Source of the DNA: Westiellopsis prolifica IICB1
GTDB lineage: Bacteria; Cyanobacteriota; Cyanobacteriia; Cyanobacteriales; Nostocaceae
NCBI RefSeq assembly: GCF_004323185.1
Contig: NZ_NAPS01000001.1
Coordinates: forward strand, 1,607,358 to 1,671,357
Direction of reading: 5' to 3'
DNA length: 64,000 nucleotides
Part shown: positions 37,419-46,054 of the stretch, piece after piece
Position numbering within the stretch: the first letter of the stretch is position 1
How the letters are laid out: the number at the start of each line of letters is the position of its first letter
Made by a program: the position numbers and the translations under genes
Notes under the pieces: model-generated
Databases searched by the model: none
Seen by the model: only the letters and a program-made list of their open reading frames with translations
What the model was told of the DNA's origin: nothing

Positions 37419-37634
37419 TTAGAAGTTGGCAAAAATATCAAACACACCGTGTCCTGTGAACACTTCAAATGCAATCAGAGACACAAAGCCAATCATTGCT
37501 AGACGACTATTGAGGACTTCAGCGTAAGGAGTGAACCCAGTGCGATCGCCTTGTTCATCTACATAAACCTTTGGTTCGATCGCAAAGTTGTTCATTTTTC
37601 CTTGGTCATCAACGATTGCACCGTTTGTACGCAT
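37419..37634 (-). CDS. High-light-inducible protein (Hlip/SCP)
   Basis: A 71-residue one-helix relative of plant light-harvesting proteins. The signature helix YAEVLNSRLAMIGFVSLIAF has the chlorophyll ligands Glu39, Asn42 and Arg44 (E-x2-N-x-R). The N-terminal MRTNGAIVDDQGKMNNFAIE is typical of cyanobacterial Hli proteins. They bind chlorophyll and carotenoid and protect photosystem II assembly or dissipate energy in thylakoids. The frame opens at an ATG at 37670, but the ATG at 37634 has AGGAAA upstream and the family N-terminus, so I use it. Confidence 0.93.
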   Translation of the reverse strand: MRTNGAIVDDQGKMNNFAIEPKVYVDEQGDRTGFTPYAEVLNSRLAMIGFVSLIAFEVFTGHGVFDIFANF

Positions 37635-37790
37635 AAGTATTTCCTGAATGAATAAAGGGGATAATTGCATTTATATTAAGAATAGTAACAATAAAGTTAA
37701 AAAATGTAAAGAAAATAAATTCTCTAATTGAAGTGCGATCGCGCCCAGAATGCGCGATCGTTACAGATAATCATGAGAAAAACGGGTAAG

Positions 37791-39434
37791 CTAGTTACTC
37801 GAAGCTTGGTTTTGATTTAGTTGCTGCAATTTTGTATCAATTCTCTGCTCCGCCGCTAATCGCTCTAAAGCATAGTCATTTAGATCTACGAAATACATGT
37901 TAGCCAATAATGTTGGGTGAACAACATTAATAAGTCGATATATTTCTTGAGCAACTATGCGGTAGGAAGGATGTCCTTGTCGCGAACTGCGTAATTCAAC
38001 AAGGTGATAAACTTCACGTAGATTCAACTTTATTCGCCAACGTACTCGATAGGCAAAGGGTACAACATATTGTGCTGCATCTGGTAAATATGAGCTAATC
38101 AACTCAGTTGTTTCGGCTGCATATTCCAAAGCTTTACAGTAACTTTGGCTTAGGTTCGCTTCTTCTAGTTCTGGTGGAACTACATACCCATGACGAACAC
38201 AGTAGTGTTGACGTTCTTGTGTGAGAACACGATGTCGATGCAGATCACGATACGCACCAAGATCAGCCAGCACATCAAAGGTGTAATAAGTTTCTTCAAA
38301 AGCGCGTCCAGGACGATGGAAGCGTGAGGAGCGATCGCCTACATAGGTATTGATAATCTCAACTCGCTCTTGAGTTGATAAAGCAGTGACGTATGCTTTG
38401 ATTTGCTCAAATGTCAAATCAGTGTGAGGATAAAGAATCGCTGCAACAACCTTGACTTCTGCATCTGGATCATACTCAACTAATTGAACAGTAGAGCTTG
38501 ATCCTGGCTCAATTTGTCCTAAATGTTTTTGTGTAAGTAATTCTGTGTGTTCCCAATTTCTTGATAAATAACGGGCAAATTGAGCGCCCCGTTCAGTTTT
38601 GGCACGCTTGACAAATGAAGGTATGATTTGATCTAGTTCTTGTTGCATAGAAACTCCAAGAGTACGCACTTCTTGGTGAGGTGAAGCAGCAAGTTTGACT
38701 AGCAAATACTCAAATGCTCGTCCATTGCCAAACAACCCAACATTAGTTAGAGTTGCCATTGGCAGTAAACCACGCAACAAGTCAAAAGTTTTAGCCCTTG
38801 TGGCACTGTTATATGCCCGCTCAGAAGTAGTAGTATCTCTGGGAGTACGAGCTTGTACCCAAATTAAAAGAGGCTCAATTAACTCAGTATACGTATCGAA
38901 TAAATGATCTAATGTTGCCTCATAACGCTCTGCATGGCTTGATACCATAATCGACGGTTCGCGATAGTAGCGGTAGCGTCCGTTGATTTTGCGATTAAAT
39001 GGAACGTATCTGGTTGACTTTTCTAGCGGGGAAATTCCTAAGCGACTGTCCTCTAGAACTTTAGCTGCAATATTACTAATTCCTTCACAAGCAAGGTGTG
39101 CGCCTCCTAATTCTGCGACTGAGTCATCACCATAACCAATCAAGACGCGATCATAAAAAGCCTCTGCTTGTTGAATCGCCACTAATTGATCAGCGTTATT
39201 TTCAGATCCTCCACCAACGATACGAGTAAAACTAGCTTCCGGTGCTTTGATAAACTCATCTAGTAAGATACGGCGTAAACTTTTATCACTACGGCTGTAG
39301 CGCGAGAACAATGCACCCTTAACAACTTCCGGCAAATTCCGCAAACCAAAAACAGCACGATCTGAATTTGTGATAAAAGGCTCTAACAATAAGCTCTCCT
39401 GTTCGGTCAGCAACTCTTCCAAAAATTCTTCCAT
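37791..39434 (-). CDS. Double-length ThyX-like protein
   Basis: A 547-residue relative of flavin-dependent thymidylate synthase (ThyX, usually 220-260 residues), built from two ThyX-like halves. ThyX enzymes make dTMP from dUMP with methylene-tetrahydrofolate and FAD. The diagnostic motif is RHR...S..E.S.RY. In half 1 it reads SRLGISPLEKSTRY (130-143), lacking RHR. In half 2 it reads RHRVLTQERQHY (RHR at 400-402), with the Ser/Tyr part altered. The usual N-x-RAFE and C-terminal LRSS-RQGHPSYRI regions are present once each. I use the ATG at 39434 (GAGGT upstream), not the GTG at 39443. It may not be a conventional thymidylate synthase. It is divergent from a dCTP-deaminase-like operon. Confidence 0.85.
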   Translation of the reverse strand: MEEFLEELLTEQESLLLEPFITNSDRAVFGLRNLPEVVKGALFSRYSRSDKSLRRILLDEFIKAPEASFTRIVGGGSENNADQLVAIQQAEAFYDRVLIGYGDDSVAELGGAHLACEGISNIAAKVLEDSRLGISPLEKSTRYVPFNRKINGRYRYYREPSIMVSSHAERYEATLDHLFDTYTELIEPLLIWVQARTPRDTTTSERAYNSATRAKTFDLLRGLLPMATLTNVGLFGNGRAFEYLLVKLAASPHQEVRTLGVSMQQELDQIIPSFVKRAKTERGAQFARYLSRNWEHTELLTQKHLGQIEPGSSSTVQLVEYDPDAEVKVVAAILYPHTDLTFEQIKAYVTALSTQERVEIINTYVGDRSSRFHRPGRAFEETYYTFDVLADLGAYRDLHRHRVLTQERQHYCVRHGYVVPPELEEANLSQSYCKALEYAAETTELISSYLPDAAQYVVPFAYRVRWRIKLNLREVYHLVELRSSRQGHPSYRIVAQEIYRLINVVHPTLLANMYFVDLNDYALERLAAEQRIDTKLQQLNQNQASSN

Positions 39435-39689
39435 ATCTACCACCTCAGTTTAGTGCTGCGATCGCTCCTTGCTTATTTTGCCTTAGCTATCAGTCGCTTA
39501 ACTTTTGCAAGCAGGCGACTTTGAGAACTCATGTATTTCTAACCAGAATATTCAAGTCACCTATCCTACCATTTAGATAGCTTTAGACTACTAATTTTTC
39601 GTTGTGGGTGATAGACAAATACTGAATACAGTATAAATAGTATCCAGTAGGATATAATTGCCCAACAATGTTTTAAAAGCAACATAGCT

Positions 39690-40391
39690 ATGAGTGTTAT
39701 CCCTTTTATATTAGGTACTACCAATAGAACAATTGTGCAAACAAGAAAAGAATATGAAGATGCTGGTGGTTTGGATGGAGACGTAATATTTATACAAAAT
39801 CTTGATCGTGATCAAATGCTTGATACAAAATCCAGCAATGCAAGTTATGACTTAAGGGTTGGTGACGAATACAGAGATCATAGAGACTCTGGTAAAACTG
39901 ATTTATTAGATAACGGTAAAATATGTCTTCAACCAGGATCTGCAATCATCATTGAGACAGCTGAATCAGTTCAGTTTCCAAAATCTAGATTTGGTCATAT
40001 AGTTCCAAAAGTGTCTCTTCTACAGGATGGTTTATCAAATACTTCATCAAAGATAGACCCTGGATACGAAGGAAAACTTCTTATCACAGTTTTTAACTTG
40101 GGAAAAAGAACAATTTGCCTTAAAAAAGGACAAACTTTTTGTACACTTTATGTGCTTAGTATCCAAGGTGATGTTATACCTTATAAAAAAGGAAACCAGA
40201 GAATTTATGGAAACTCTAGAAGGGGTTTTATTGGTAAAGCTAGAGATTTTATTGAGACAAATCAAACATTTATTACAGGCTTGCTGCTTGTTATCAGCAC
40301 AGTTACAGCACTAATCCAACTTGGAGAACTTGTAAATAAACAACAAGTAAAAATGCCCCAAGAAATAAATAGAGAACATATAATAAAATGA
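39690..40391 (+). CDS. Membrane-anchored dCTP deaminase/dUTPase-fold protein
   Basis: A 233-residue protein whose first 165 residues fit the trimeric dUTPase/dCTP deaminase fold: NASYDLRVGDEY, LQPGSAIIIETAESVQFP, VPKVSLLQDGL, KIDPGYEGKLLITVFNLGKR and LKKGQTFCTLYVL. The Asp of the IDPGY motif (Asp123) is kept, but the deaminase Glu ten residues later is Thr133, so deamination is unlikely. A hydrophobic segment at about 193-213 (TFITGLLLVISTVTALIQLG) should anchor it in the membrane, which is unusual for this fold. The start is the ATG at 39690. Its stop overlaps the next gene by 4 bp (ATGA), implying stoichiometric co-translation. Confidence 0.85.
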   Translation: MSVIPFILGTTNRTIVQTRKEYEDAGGLDGDVIFIQNLDRDQMLDTKSSNASYDLRVGDEYRDHRDSGKTDLLDNGKICLQPGSAIIIETAESVQFPKSRFGHIVPKVSLLQDGLSNTSSKIDPGYEGKLLITVFNLGKRTICLKKGQTFCTLYVLSIQGDVIPYKKGNQRIYGNSRRGFIGKARDFIETNQTFITGLLLVISTVTALIQLGELVNKQQVKMPQEINREHIIK

Positions 40392-40954
40392 TTCTTTCTG
40401 ATCAAGATATAATTACAGCTATTAATAAGGGTGAACTTCAAGTTTCACCTCTAAATCAAGAGTTTATACAACCAGCGTCAATAGATCTTACTTTATGCTC
40501 AACAATCCGAATATTTGACTTACAAAACACAGAATATATAGATATTAAAGAGTGGATAGATCCTTCTAAAGAAGTAGAGTTAGAAAAGGATGGAGCTTTC
40601 CTATTACGCCCAGATGATTTTATACTCGGAGCGACAGTTGAAAATATAACTCTACCTAGCTATTTAGCTGCAAGAGTTGAAGGACGAAGTTCTCTTGGTC
40701 GCCTTGGATTAATGATTCAAGCATCAGCAGGTTACATATCTCCAGGTTTTTCAGGCAGTATCACTTTAGAAATCAAAAATATTTCTCGTATACCATTAAA
40801 GCTATATGTTGGGATGCGTATTGTACAGATTATCTTTGAAGTAATGTCCTCTCCAGCTCTCAACCCATACGGTCATCCAAATTCTAATCACAAGTATCAG
40901 TATCAAAACAAACCAACTTCTAGCAAGATCTGGAAAGATTTTAAAGATTCCTAA
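40388..40954 (+). CDS. dCTP deaminase-like protein (bifunctional-type sequence)
   Basis: dCTP deaminases make dUTP from dCTP; bifunctional members also hydrolyse dUTP to dUMP, the ThyX substrate. This 188-residue protein has FIQPASIDLTL, EGRSSLGRLGLMI (Ser102, Arg105), ITLEIKN with the catalytic Glu128, and a GMRIVQIIFE strand. In bifunctional relatives the position ten residues before this Glu is Asp (IDPGF); here it is Ser118 (ISPGF), so dUTPase activity may be lost. It overlaps the membrane-anchored relative upstream by 4 bp. Together they could form a heteromer with complementary residues. The start is the ATG at 40388. Confidence 0.9.
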   Translation: MILSDQDIITAINKGELQVSPLNQEFIQPASIDLTLCSTIRIFDLQNTEYIDIKEWIDPSKEVELEKDGAFLLRPDDFILGATVENITLPSYLAARVEGRSSLGRLGLMIQASAGYISPGFSGSITLEIKNISRIPLKLYVGMRIVQIIFEVMSSPALNPYGHPNSNHKYQYQNKPTSSKIWKDFKDS

Positions 40955-41167
40955 TTGTTTGAGATTTTTGAGTGAATACTGAAGAATCAGACATTTATTG
41001 CTCATCTATAGTCAAAGCTTTACTTGCCAAGAAATCTTGAGCTTCTGGAGAAGAATTTGTAACTTGGCTGCTTTGGTGCTTTTAACACCCTTTCGCTAGC
41101 TGATATAAATTTCTCTAATCGTGGTTTATTACGAAGAGATTCTTCTCCAGTATAGGTTATTAAATTA

Positions 41168-41749
41168 TTAAACCCTGGCAAGAGTTACAGTTTGAGGTTG
41201 ATCCTGATACTTTCCAAAGCGATCAGCGTAAGTTGTTTGACATGGCTCTCCTTCAAAGAAGAGAAGTTGCAGGACACCTTCATTAGCATAAATTCGACAG
41301 TCTGCACTAGAGGCATTACTAAATTCTAAGGTTAAGTAGCCTTCCCATGAAGCTTCAGCAGGTGTTATGTTCGCAATAATCCCACAACGTGCCATCGTAG
41401 ATTTTCCAATACAAATAACTGTGATGTTAGGAGGAATACGCAATCGCTCCAACGAGACACCCAATGCATATGAATTTGCTGGAATGATGAAAAAAGACCC
41501 ATCTTCATCAGTTTGTAGTGGAATACGTTCCAGGTTATCAGGGTTAAACCGTTTAGGATTAACGACCGTACCTGGAATGTGTCTAAAAACACGAAAATCT
41601 GTTGGAGCTAGTCTCAAGTCGTATCCGTAGCTGGACAACCCATAGCTAATAACTCGTCTATCATCTATTTGGCGGACTAGAGAACTTTCAAAGGGATCAA
41701 TCATCCCTAATTTAGCTTGTTCAATAATCCATTTATCGTTTTTCAACAT
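41168..41749 (-). CDS. dcd: dCTP deaminase
   Basis: Canonical bacterial dCTP deaminase of 193 residues, converting dCTP to dUTP for dTMP synthesis. The landmarks are SYGLSSYGYDLRLAPTDF, GKSTMARCGIIANITP (Ser117, Arg121), WEGYLTLEFSNASS with catalytic Glu142, and YANEGVLQLLFFEGE. A conserved C-terminal GKYQDQPQTVTLARV closes the active site. The start is the ATG at 41749. It is the housekeeping copy; the pair at 39690-40954 is additional. It runs convergently towards that operon, with a 213-bp gap. Confidence 0.96.
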   Translation of the reverse strand: MLKNDKWIIEQAKLGMIDPFESSLVRQIDDRRVISYGLSSYGYDLRLAPTDFRVFRHIPGTVVNPKRFNPDNLERIPLQTDEDGSFFIIPANSYALGVSLERLRIPPNITVICIGKSTMARCGIIANITPAEASWEGYLTLEFSNASSADCRIYANEGVLQLLFFEGEPCQTTYADRFGKYQDQPQTVTLARV

Positions 41750-41996
41750 CCTTGACCTATGCTGTAAGAATTGAACTTTAAGAATATAGCAATTACTGTT
41801 TCTTCAAAAGGTCAACCATCTCTAATTAAAATTTGATCTCACCTACTTGCTCACCTCTGGTTGGTGTTACTAAATATCTGGCCTTGCTTTGTCAATAATT
41901 TTCTCAGTGTGTTTAAGTTCTCCTGATAATCGAGCAAACCGTCTTCAGAAATTGAAATACACTCCGCTTGCTGAAGATTTTTAGCTCCTAATCCCC

Positions 41997-42533
41997 TCAA
42001 GGTTGATGACTGCGACGAATTTCTGTAATTTGATCTGCCACCTCTAGAATCGAATTAGGCATATCCGGCCCTGTGAGAATGATATCGACATGAGCAGGAC
42101 GTTTTGCCAAAAAGGCTAAAACCTCCGTTTCAGGAATCAAATTAAAGTTAATCGCTAAACTTAACTCATCCAAGACAACGAGAGAATACTTAGCCTCACA
42201 TACGACCTTTTGTGTATGTTGCCACAACTGCTGTAAGGCTTGTGTTTCGCTTTCGTCGAGATGTGGTGTATCGATACAACGAGGCAAATCGCAGCGAATC
42301 CAATCTAAATTTTGTCCCAACCGAATCGGGCGTTCATGCCCTTGATTAATGCCTCCTTTGAGAAATTGCACTACTAAAACTGGCGTACCTTGACCAGCTA
42401 TTCTCAGTGCCTGAGCCATGACATTTGTAAAAAAGTTACGATGTGTACTCGTGAAAACTTGTACTAGTCCCTCTATTGAGTATGGTAGGTCAAGTGTTAA
42501 ATTTCTGTTTAGGTTTTCTAGCTGGGCAACCAT
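41997..42533 (-). CDS. Cobalamin adenosyltransferase (BtuR/CobO)-like protein lacking the P-loop
   Basis: BtuR/CobO enzymes adenosylate corrinoids using ATP bound by an unusual P-loop (TGxGKGKTTAA). This 178-residue protein aligns with that family (VLVVQFLKGG, VVLDELSLAINFNLI, LTGPDMPNSILEVADQITEI). In place of the P-loop, however, it has VFTSTHRNFFTNVMAQALRI, with no GKT/GKS. The conserved DEL acidic strand is kept. It is therefore probably not an active adenosyltransferase, or it binds nucleotide differently. The start is the ATG at 42533. It is on the same strand as dcd, 247 bp away. Confidence 0.85.
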   Translation of the reverse strand: MVAQLENLNRNLTLDLPYSIEGLVQVFTSTHRNFFTNVMAQALRIAGQGTPVLVVQFLKGGINQGHERPIRLGQNLDWIRCDLPRCIDTPHLDESETQALQQLWQHTQKVVCEAKYSLVVLDELSLAINFNLIPETEVLAFLAKRPAHVDIILTGPDMPNSILEVADQITEIRRSHQP

Positions 42534-42888
42534 AGTTGAGTATTAAAAAAAATACAATACAATAAGGAGTTTTCGCTGAGGTTGATTCTAGTAAGTCTGC
42601 CTGTATAATCAAACTATTTTTAAGATGTGTAGTTTATTTGGCAAGTTGCATTCTTAGTCAAACACTACCTCTGTACTCAAGTCAAGGTTTATGAAGATTT
42701 AAATCATGATTTTGCCTATGAAGTTATTGGTAAAAATTAAAACATTAGTTTTGAAATTCAAATCAAAGAAAAAAATTGGCAAAATCTCTGAAATATCCCG
42801 ATAAGCTTCTGAATTCTTCGGATATTAAATTTTTTTAACCGGCAAAACAGACTTAAGACAATTGTGAAATTGACAGGACTAGGAGTTT
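42534..42888. other. Divergent intergenic region
   Basis: AT-rich gap between the BtuR-like gene and the adenylate kinase gene, presumably with both promoters. I see no repeat, RNA or gene in it. Confidence 0.45.
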
Positions 42889-43449
42889 ATGGTTGTAAAA
42901 TTAGTCATTCTAGGAGGTTCAGGAGCCGGAAAAAGTACACAAGCCCAAAAGCTGTGTAGTCAACTTGAAATTCCTTTGATTTCCACAGGTGAACTATTAC
43001 GTCAAGCAATCGCTAACTTTAGCAGCTTGGGTCGGCTGGCACAACCATACATAGCAACAGGGGAACTAGTACCAGATGAGGCGATTATTGAATTCATTTT
43101 GAATCAACTCAAGCAGCCTGATGCTAATCGTGGTTGGGTGTTAGAAGGTTATCCTCGGACAGCGTTTCAAGCAGAAGAATTAGATTTTTTGTTGGATGAG
43201 TTAGGGCAACAATTAACCTGGGCAATTTATCTACAAGTACCACAAGCAGTTATGGTTAGCCGTGCTTTAGGGCGTTCTCTTCCAGATGACCAACCAGAAA
43301 TTGTCCAACGTCGTGTTGAATTATTCTACGATCGCACCATTCCCATCCTAGAATATTACGACCGTCGCCGCCGCCTCCTAACCATTAACGGCGACCAATC
43401 CCCAGAGATGGTACTACACACTATCATGAATCTGCTTTCTGTTTGTTAA
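42889..43449 (+). CDS. Adenylate kinase family protein
   Basis: A nucleoside monophosphate kinase of 186 residues that balances AMP, ADP and ATP. The P-loop GGSGAGKSTQ is at 9-18, the NMP-binding GELLRQAI near 37-44, and the EGYPRTAFQAEEL segment near 85. A short LID (RALGRSLPDDQPEIVQRRVE) lacks a zinc motif. It is a short-form adenylate kinase; another canonical adk may exist elsewhere in the genome. The start is the ATG at 42889, with AGGAG immediately upstream. Downstream is a G/C-rich hairpin region, then rph on the same strand. Confidence 0.9.
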   Translation: MVVKLVILGGSGAGKSTQAQKLCSQLEIPLISTGELLRQAIANFSSLGRLAQPYIATGELVPDEAIIEFILNQLKQPDANRGWVLEGYPRTAFQAEELDFLLDELGQQLTWAIYLQVPQAVMVSRALGRSLPDDQPEIVQRRVELFYDRTIPILEYYDRRRRLLTINGDQSPEMVLHTIMNLLSVC

Positions 43450-43494
43450 TTTTGCTGGAGAATCCCCGATCCCCGTTACCCCTTCGCCCCTAAT

Positions 43495-43518
43495 CCCCAC
43501 TCCCTTGGGGGAGTGGGG
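43495..43518. repeat. G/C-rich hairpin after the adenylate kinase gene
   Basis: CCCCACTCCC/GGGAGTGGGG arms of 10 bp with a 4-nt loop, followed by further C-run/G-run pairs to about 43545. No T-run follows, so termination is uncertain. Confidence 0.5.
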
Positions 43519-43643
43519 GCCCCGAGTTCCCCAAAGGGGACCCCTACCTTCCCCAATCCTTAGATAGTTGTTTAAATTTCCTGAAACTGCCAGTTAAAAC
43601 GATACCCTGAAGGCAGTGTCTGATCAAATTTGAGGCTAGTGCA

Positions 43644-44384
43644 ATGGCTTGGCAGCGTCCAGACGGTCGAAAACCTTATGAACTGCGTCCCGTTACCTTT
43701 AATCAAGACTTTACTCGCTTTGCTTATGGTTCTGTTCTGGCAAATTCTGGTGAGACTAAAGTGCTATGTACTGTCAGTGTGATTGAAGGAGTCCCTAAGT
43801 TTCTTGCTGGTACTGGCAGAGGTTGGTTGACTGCTGAGTACCGTATGTTACCAACTGCTACTCAGCAAAGGCAAGAACGGGAATTTTTGAAATTGTCTGG
43901 ACGAACTCAAGAAATTCAACGTCTAATTGGGCGTAGTTTACGAGCAGCAGTAGATTTAGAACTGCTGGGAGAGCGTACACTGACTATAGATGCAGATGTT
44001 TTGCAAGCAGACGCCGGTACAAGAACAACAGCGATTACAGGTGGGTTTGTAGCTCTTGCACATGCTATTTCTAAATTATTGCAGCAGGGAGTTTTAGAGC
44101 GATCGCCTTTGCTTGGACAAGTAGCAGCTGTTTCTGTAGGGTTACTACAGGGAGAGCCTTTTTTAGATTTAAACTATGTTGAAGATGTTGCCGCTACTGT
44201 AGATTTTAACGTGGTGATGAATCAAGGCTTGGGAATTATTGAAGCTCAAGGAACTGCGGAAGAAGGCTGTTTTAGCCGTACCCAGCTCAATCAACTGTTA
44301 GATTTTGCTGAAAAGGGAATTCAAAATTTATTAGCTACCCAACGAGAAGCGATCGCTGATTGGGATCAAATATACCAGGATTGA
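43644..44384 (+). CDS. rph: Ribonuclease PH
   Basis: RNase PH is a phosphate-dependent 3'-5' exonuclease that trims tRNA 3' ends. The 246-residue protein has the family start [13 protein letters not shown], the conserved [24 protein letters not shown], the phosphate-site Arg pair ([20 protein letters not shown]) and the metal-site [20 protein letters not shown]. It acts as a cytosolic hexamer. The start is the ATG at 43644. It lies between adk and pgl on the same strand, with 194- and 251-bp gaps, so separate transcripts are likely. Confidence 0.97.
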   Translation: MAWQRPDGRKPYELRPVTFNQDFTRFAYGSVLANSGETKVLCTVSVIEGVPKFLAGTGRGWLTAEYRMLPTATQQRQEREFLKLSGRTQEIQRLIGRSLRAAVDLELLGERTLTIDADVLQADAGTRTTAITGGFVALAHAISKLLQQGVLERSPLLGQVAAVSVGLLQGEPFLDLNYVEDVAATVDFNVVMNQGLGIIEAQGTAEEGCFSRTQLNQLLDFAEKGIQNLLATQREAIADWDQIYQD

Positions 44385-44635
44385 CAATATCAGTGAACAA
44401 TTAAAAAACTGATAACTGTTAACTATTAACTGTTAACTGTGATTGTTACTGATGATTTTTATTAAGATTCGGCAAGATTTTATGAAATTGCCGTAATTGG
44501 TTTGAATAAACAAGTGTTATCTGCTGTCTGAAGTCCAGAGTCCAAAGTCCAAACCTTGGTAATTTGACCTTGACTTTACAAAGTCAGTAATTTCGATATG
44601 GTAATGCTGGAAGTCGCCAATATAATGAGGAAGCG

Positions 44636-45358
44636 ATGAAGAGAAAAGTTGAGGTTTTACCAGATCAAACAGCTTTAATAGCGCGAGCTAAAGCACTGAT
44701 TCTCTCGCAAATTAATGCTGCTATTGAACAGCGAGGAAAATTTACCATTGCCTTATCTGGCGGAAGTACACCCAAGCCGTTGTACGAAGCGATCGCCACC
44801 CAAAATCTCCCTTGGGATAAAATTCATGTATTTTGGGGGGATGAGCGTTATGTTCCGCCTGATCATCCAGATAGCAATGAAGGTATGGCCCGTCGTGCCT
44901 GGTTAAATCGCGTTAATATCCCAGCAGCTAACATTCATGCTGTACCCACCACTGAAGGTGATCCAGTAGTATCTGCGGCTAAACATGAAAGGGAACTACA
45001 AGAATTTTTTCACTCTTCACCTGGAGAATTTCCGGCTTTGGATGTGATTTTGTTAGGAATGGGTGATGATGCACATACAGCTTCTTTATTCCCACACACA
45101 GAAGCACTCAAAGTACGCGATCGCCTCATTACCGTAGGCAACAAAGATGGTAATCCTCGTATCACCTTTACCTATCCATTTATTAATGCAGCCAGATGCG
45201 TTATTTTCGTAGTTGCTGGCGCGAACAAAAAACCAGCCCTTGCTCAAGTTTTCGCACCAGAAGCAGATAACTCTACTTATCCATCCCGCCTCATTCAACC
45301 TGAAGGTGAACTGTGGTGGCTACTGGATGCAGCAGCTGGTGAAGAATTAAATCAGTAA
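44636..45358 (+). CDS. pgl: 6-phosphogluconolactonase
   Basis: Pgl hydrolyses 6-phosphoglucono-lactone in the oxidative pentose phosphate pathway, which provides NADPH in the dark. The 240-residue protein belongs to the glucosamine-6-phosphate isomerase/Pgl fold. FTIALSGGSTPKPLYEAI, FWGDERYVPPDHPDSNEGMA and LLGMGDDAHTASLFP carry the conserved His/Asp/Arg site, and a final LWWLLD segment is present. The start is the ATG at 44636, with GAGGA upstream. The gene is followed by a repeat-rich 700-bp gap. Confidence 0.95.
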   Translation: MKRKVEVLPDQTALIARAKALILSQINAAIEQRGKFTIALSGGSTPKPLYEAIATQNLPWDKIHVFWGDERYVPPDHPDSNEGMARRAWLNRVNIPAANIHAVPTTEGDPVVSAAKHERELQEFFHSSPGEFPALDVILLGMGDDAHTASLFPHTEALKVRDRLITVGNKDGNPRITFTYPFINAARCVIFVVAGANKKPALAQVFAPEADNSTYPSRLIQPEGELWWLLDAAAGEELNQ

Positions 45359-45460
45359 ACAGTGAACAGTCAACAGTTACAAACATTGAGAATAATGTAG
45401 TCACTGATAACTGATAACTGAATTGAACTACTTGTTAAAATCAGAAGCTAGAATCCTACA

Positions 45461-45994
45461 GTCAATAGCCCACAACGATGATATGAAAACCTCTTAAGCG
45501 ATCGCTGATCCCTATTTTCAAGCTAGAATCCCACGGTCATCCGCTAACAGGATTTTAGATTACCCTGCGCTTCGACACGTAGACGCTTCTGCGGCTACTT
45601 GCAGAAGTCGCTACGCGCCTACCGTAGGTAGTGGCTTCTGTTAAGAGAAAGGGTTCCCGTAGGGTAAGTAGCCGCAGAAGCGTCTATGGATTTTGGATTG
45701 ACGAGGCACGGGTGGCGTACTCTACCTTGAAGCCGCGCATAGCGCGTCTACGCGTAGCGTCCCGGAGGAAGTTACCTGCGTCGCCACATTGAGTGCCGTC
45801 CCCACGGACCGGTTCACTTTCTTGGGAATTTTGGATGCGTGGATTTCCGATTGGTTCCCAGGATTTATCCGCTTTCTTGTACCCTGCTCGGAACGATTGG
45901 TCAATAGCCCACAATGAGGGTATGAAAACCTCTTAAGCGATCCCTGATCCCTGATCCCCGATCCCCGATCCCCGATCCCTATTTTCAAGCTAGA
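45461..45994. repeat. Duplicated 67-bp segment flanking a 370-bp insertion with inverted repeats
   Basis: Copy 1 (45461-45527) and copy 2 (45900-45994) both run from GTCAATAGCCCACAA to TTTTCAAGCTAGA. Copy 2 contains an expansion of GATCCCC-type heptamers. Between them (45528-45899) are 21-bp inverted repeats at 45580-45600 and 45666-45686 (core GACGCTTCTGCGGCTACTT) and a 24-bp sequence shared with 11180-11203. No gene is visible in the 700-bp gap. Confidence 0.75.
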
Positions 45995-46054
45995 GTTGTG
46001 CCTCTGCTTGCCGACACTATTTTACGATGACCTCAAACACAAGGTTTAATTTCC

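Noticed and set aside
45528..45899. G/C-rich segment as a structured RNA or tRNA
   Set aside because: No cloverleaf or T-loop sequence could be found; its structure is explained by inverted repeats shared with other intergenic sites.
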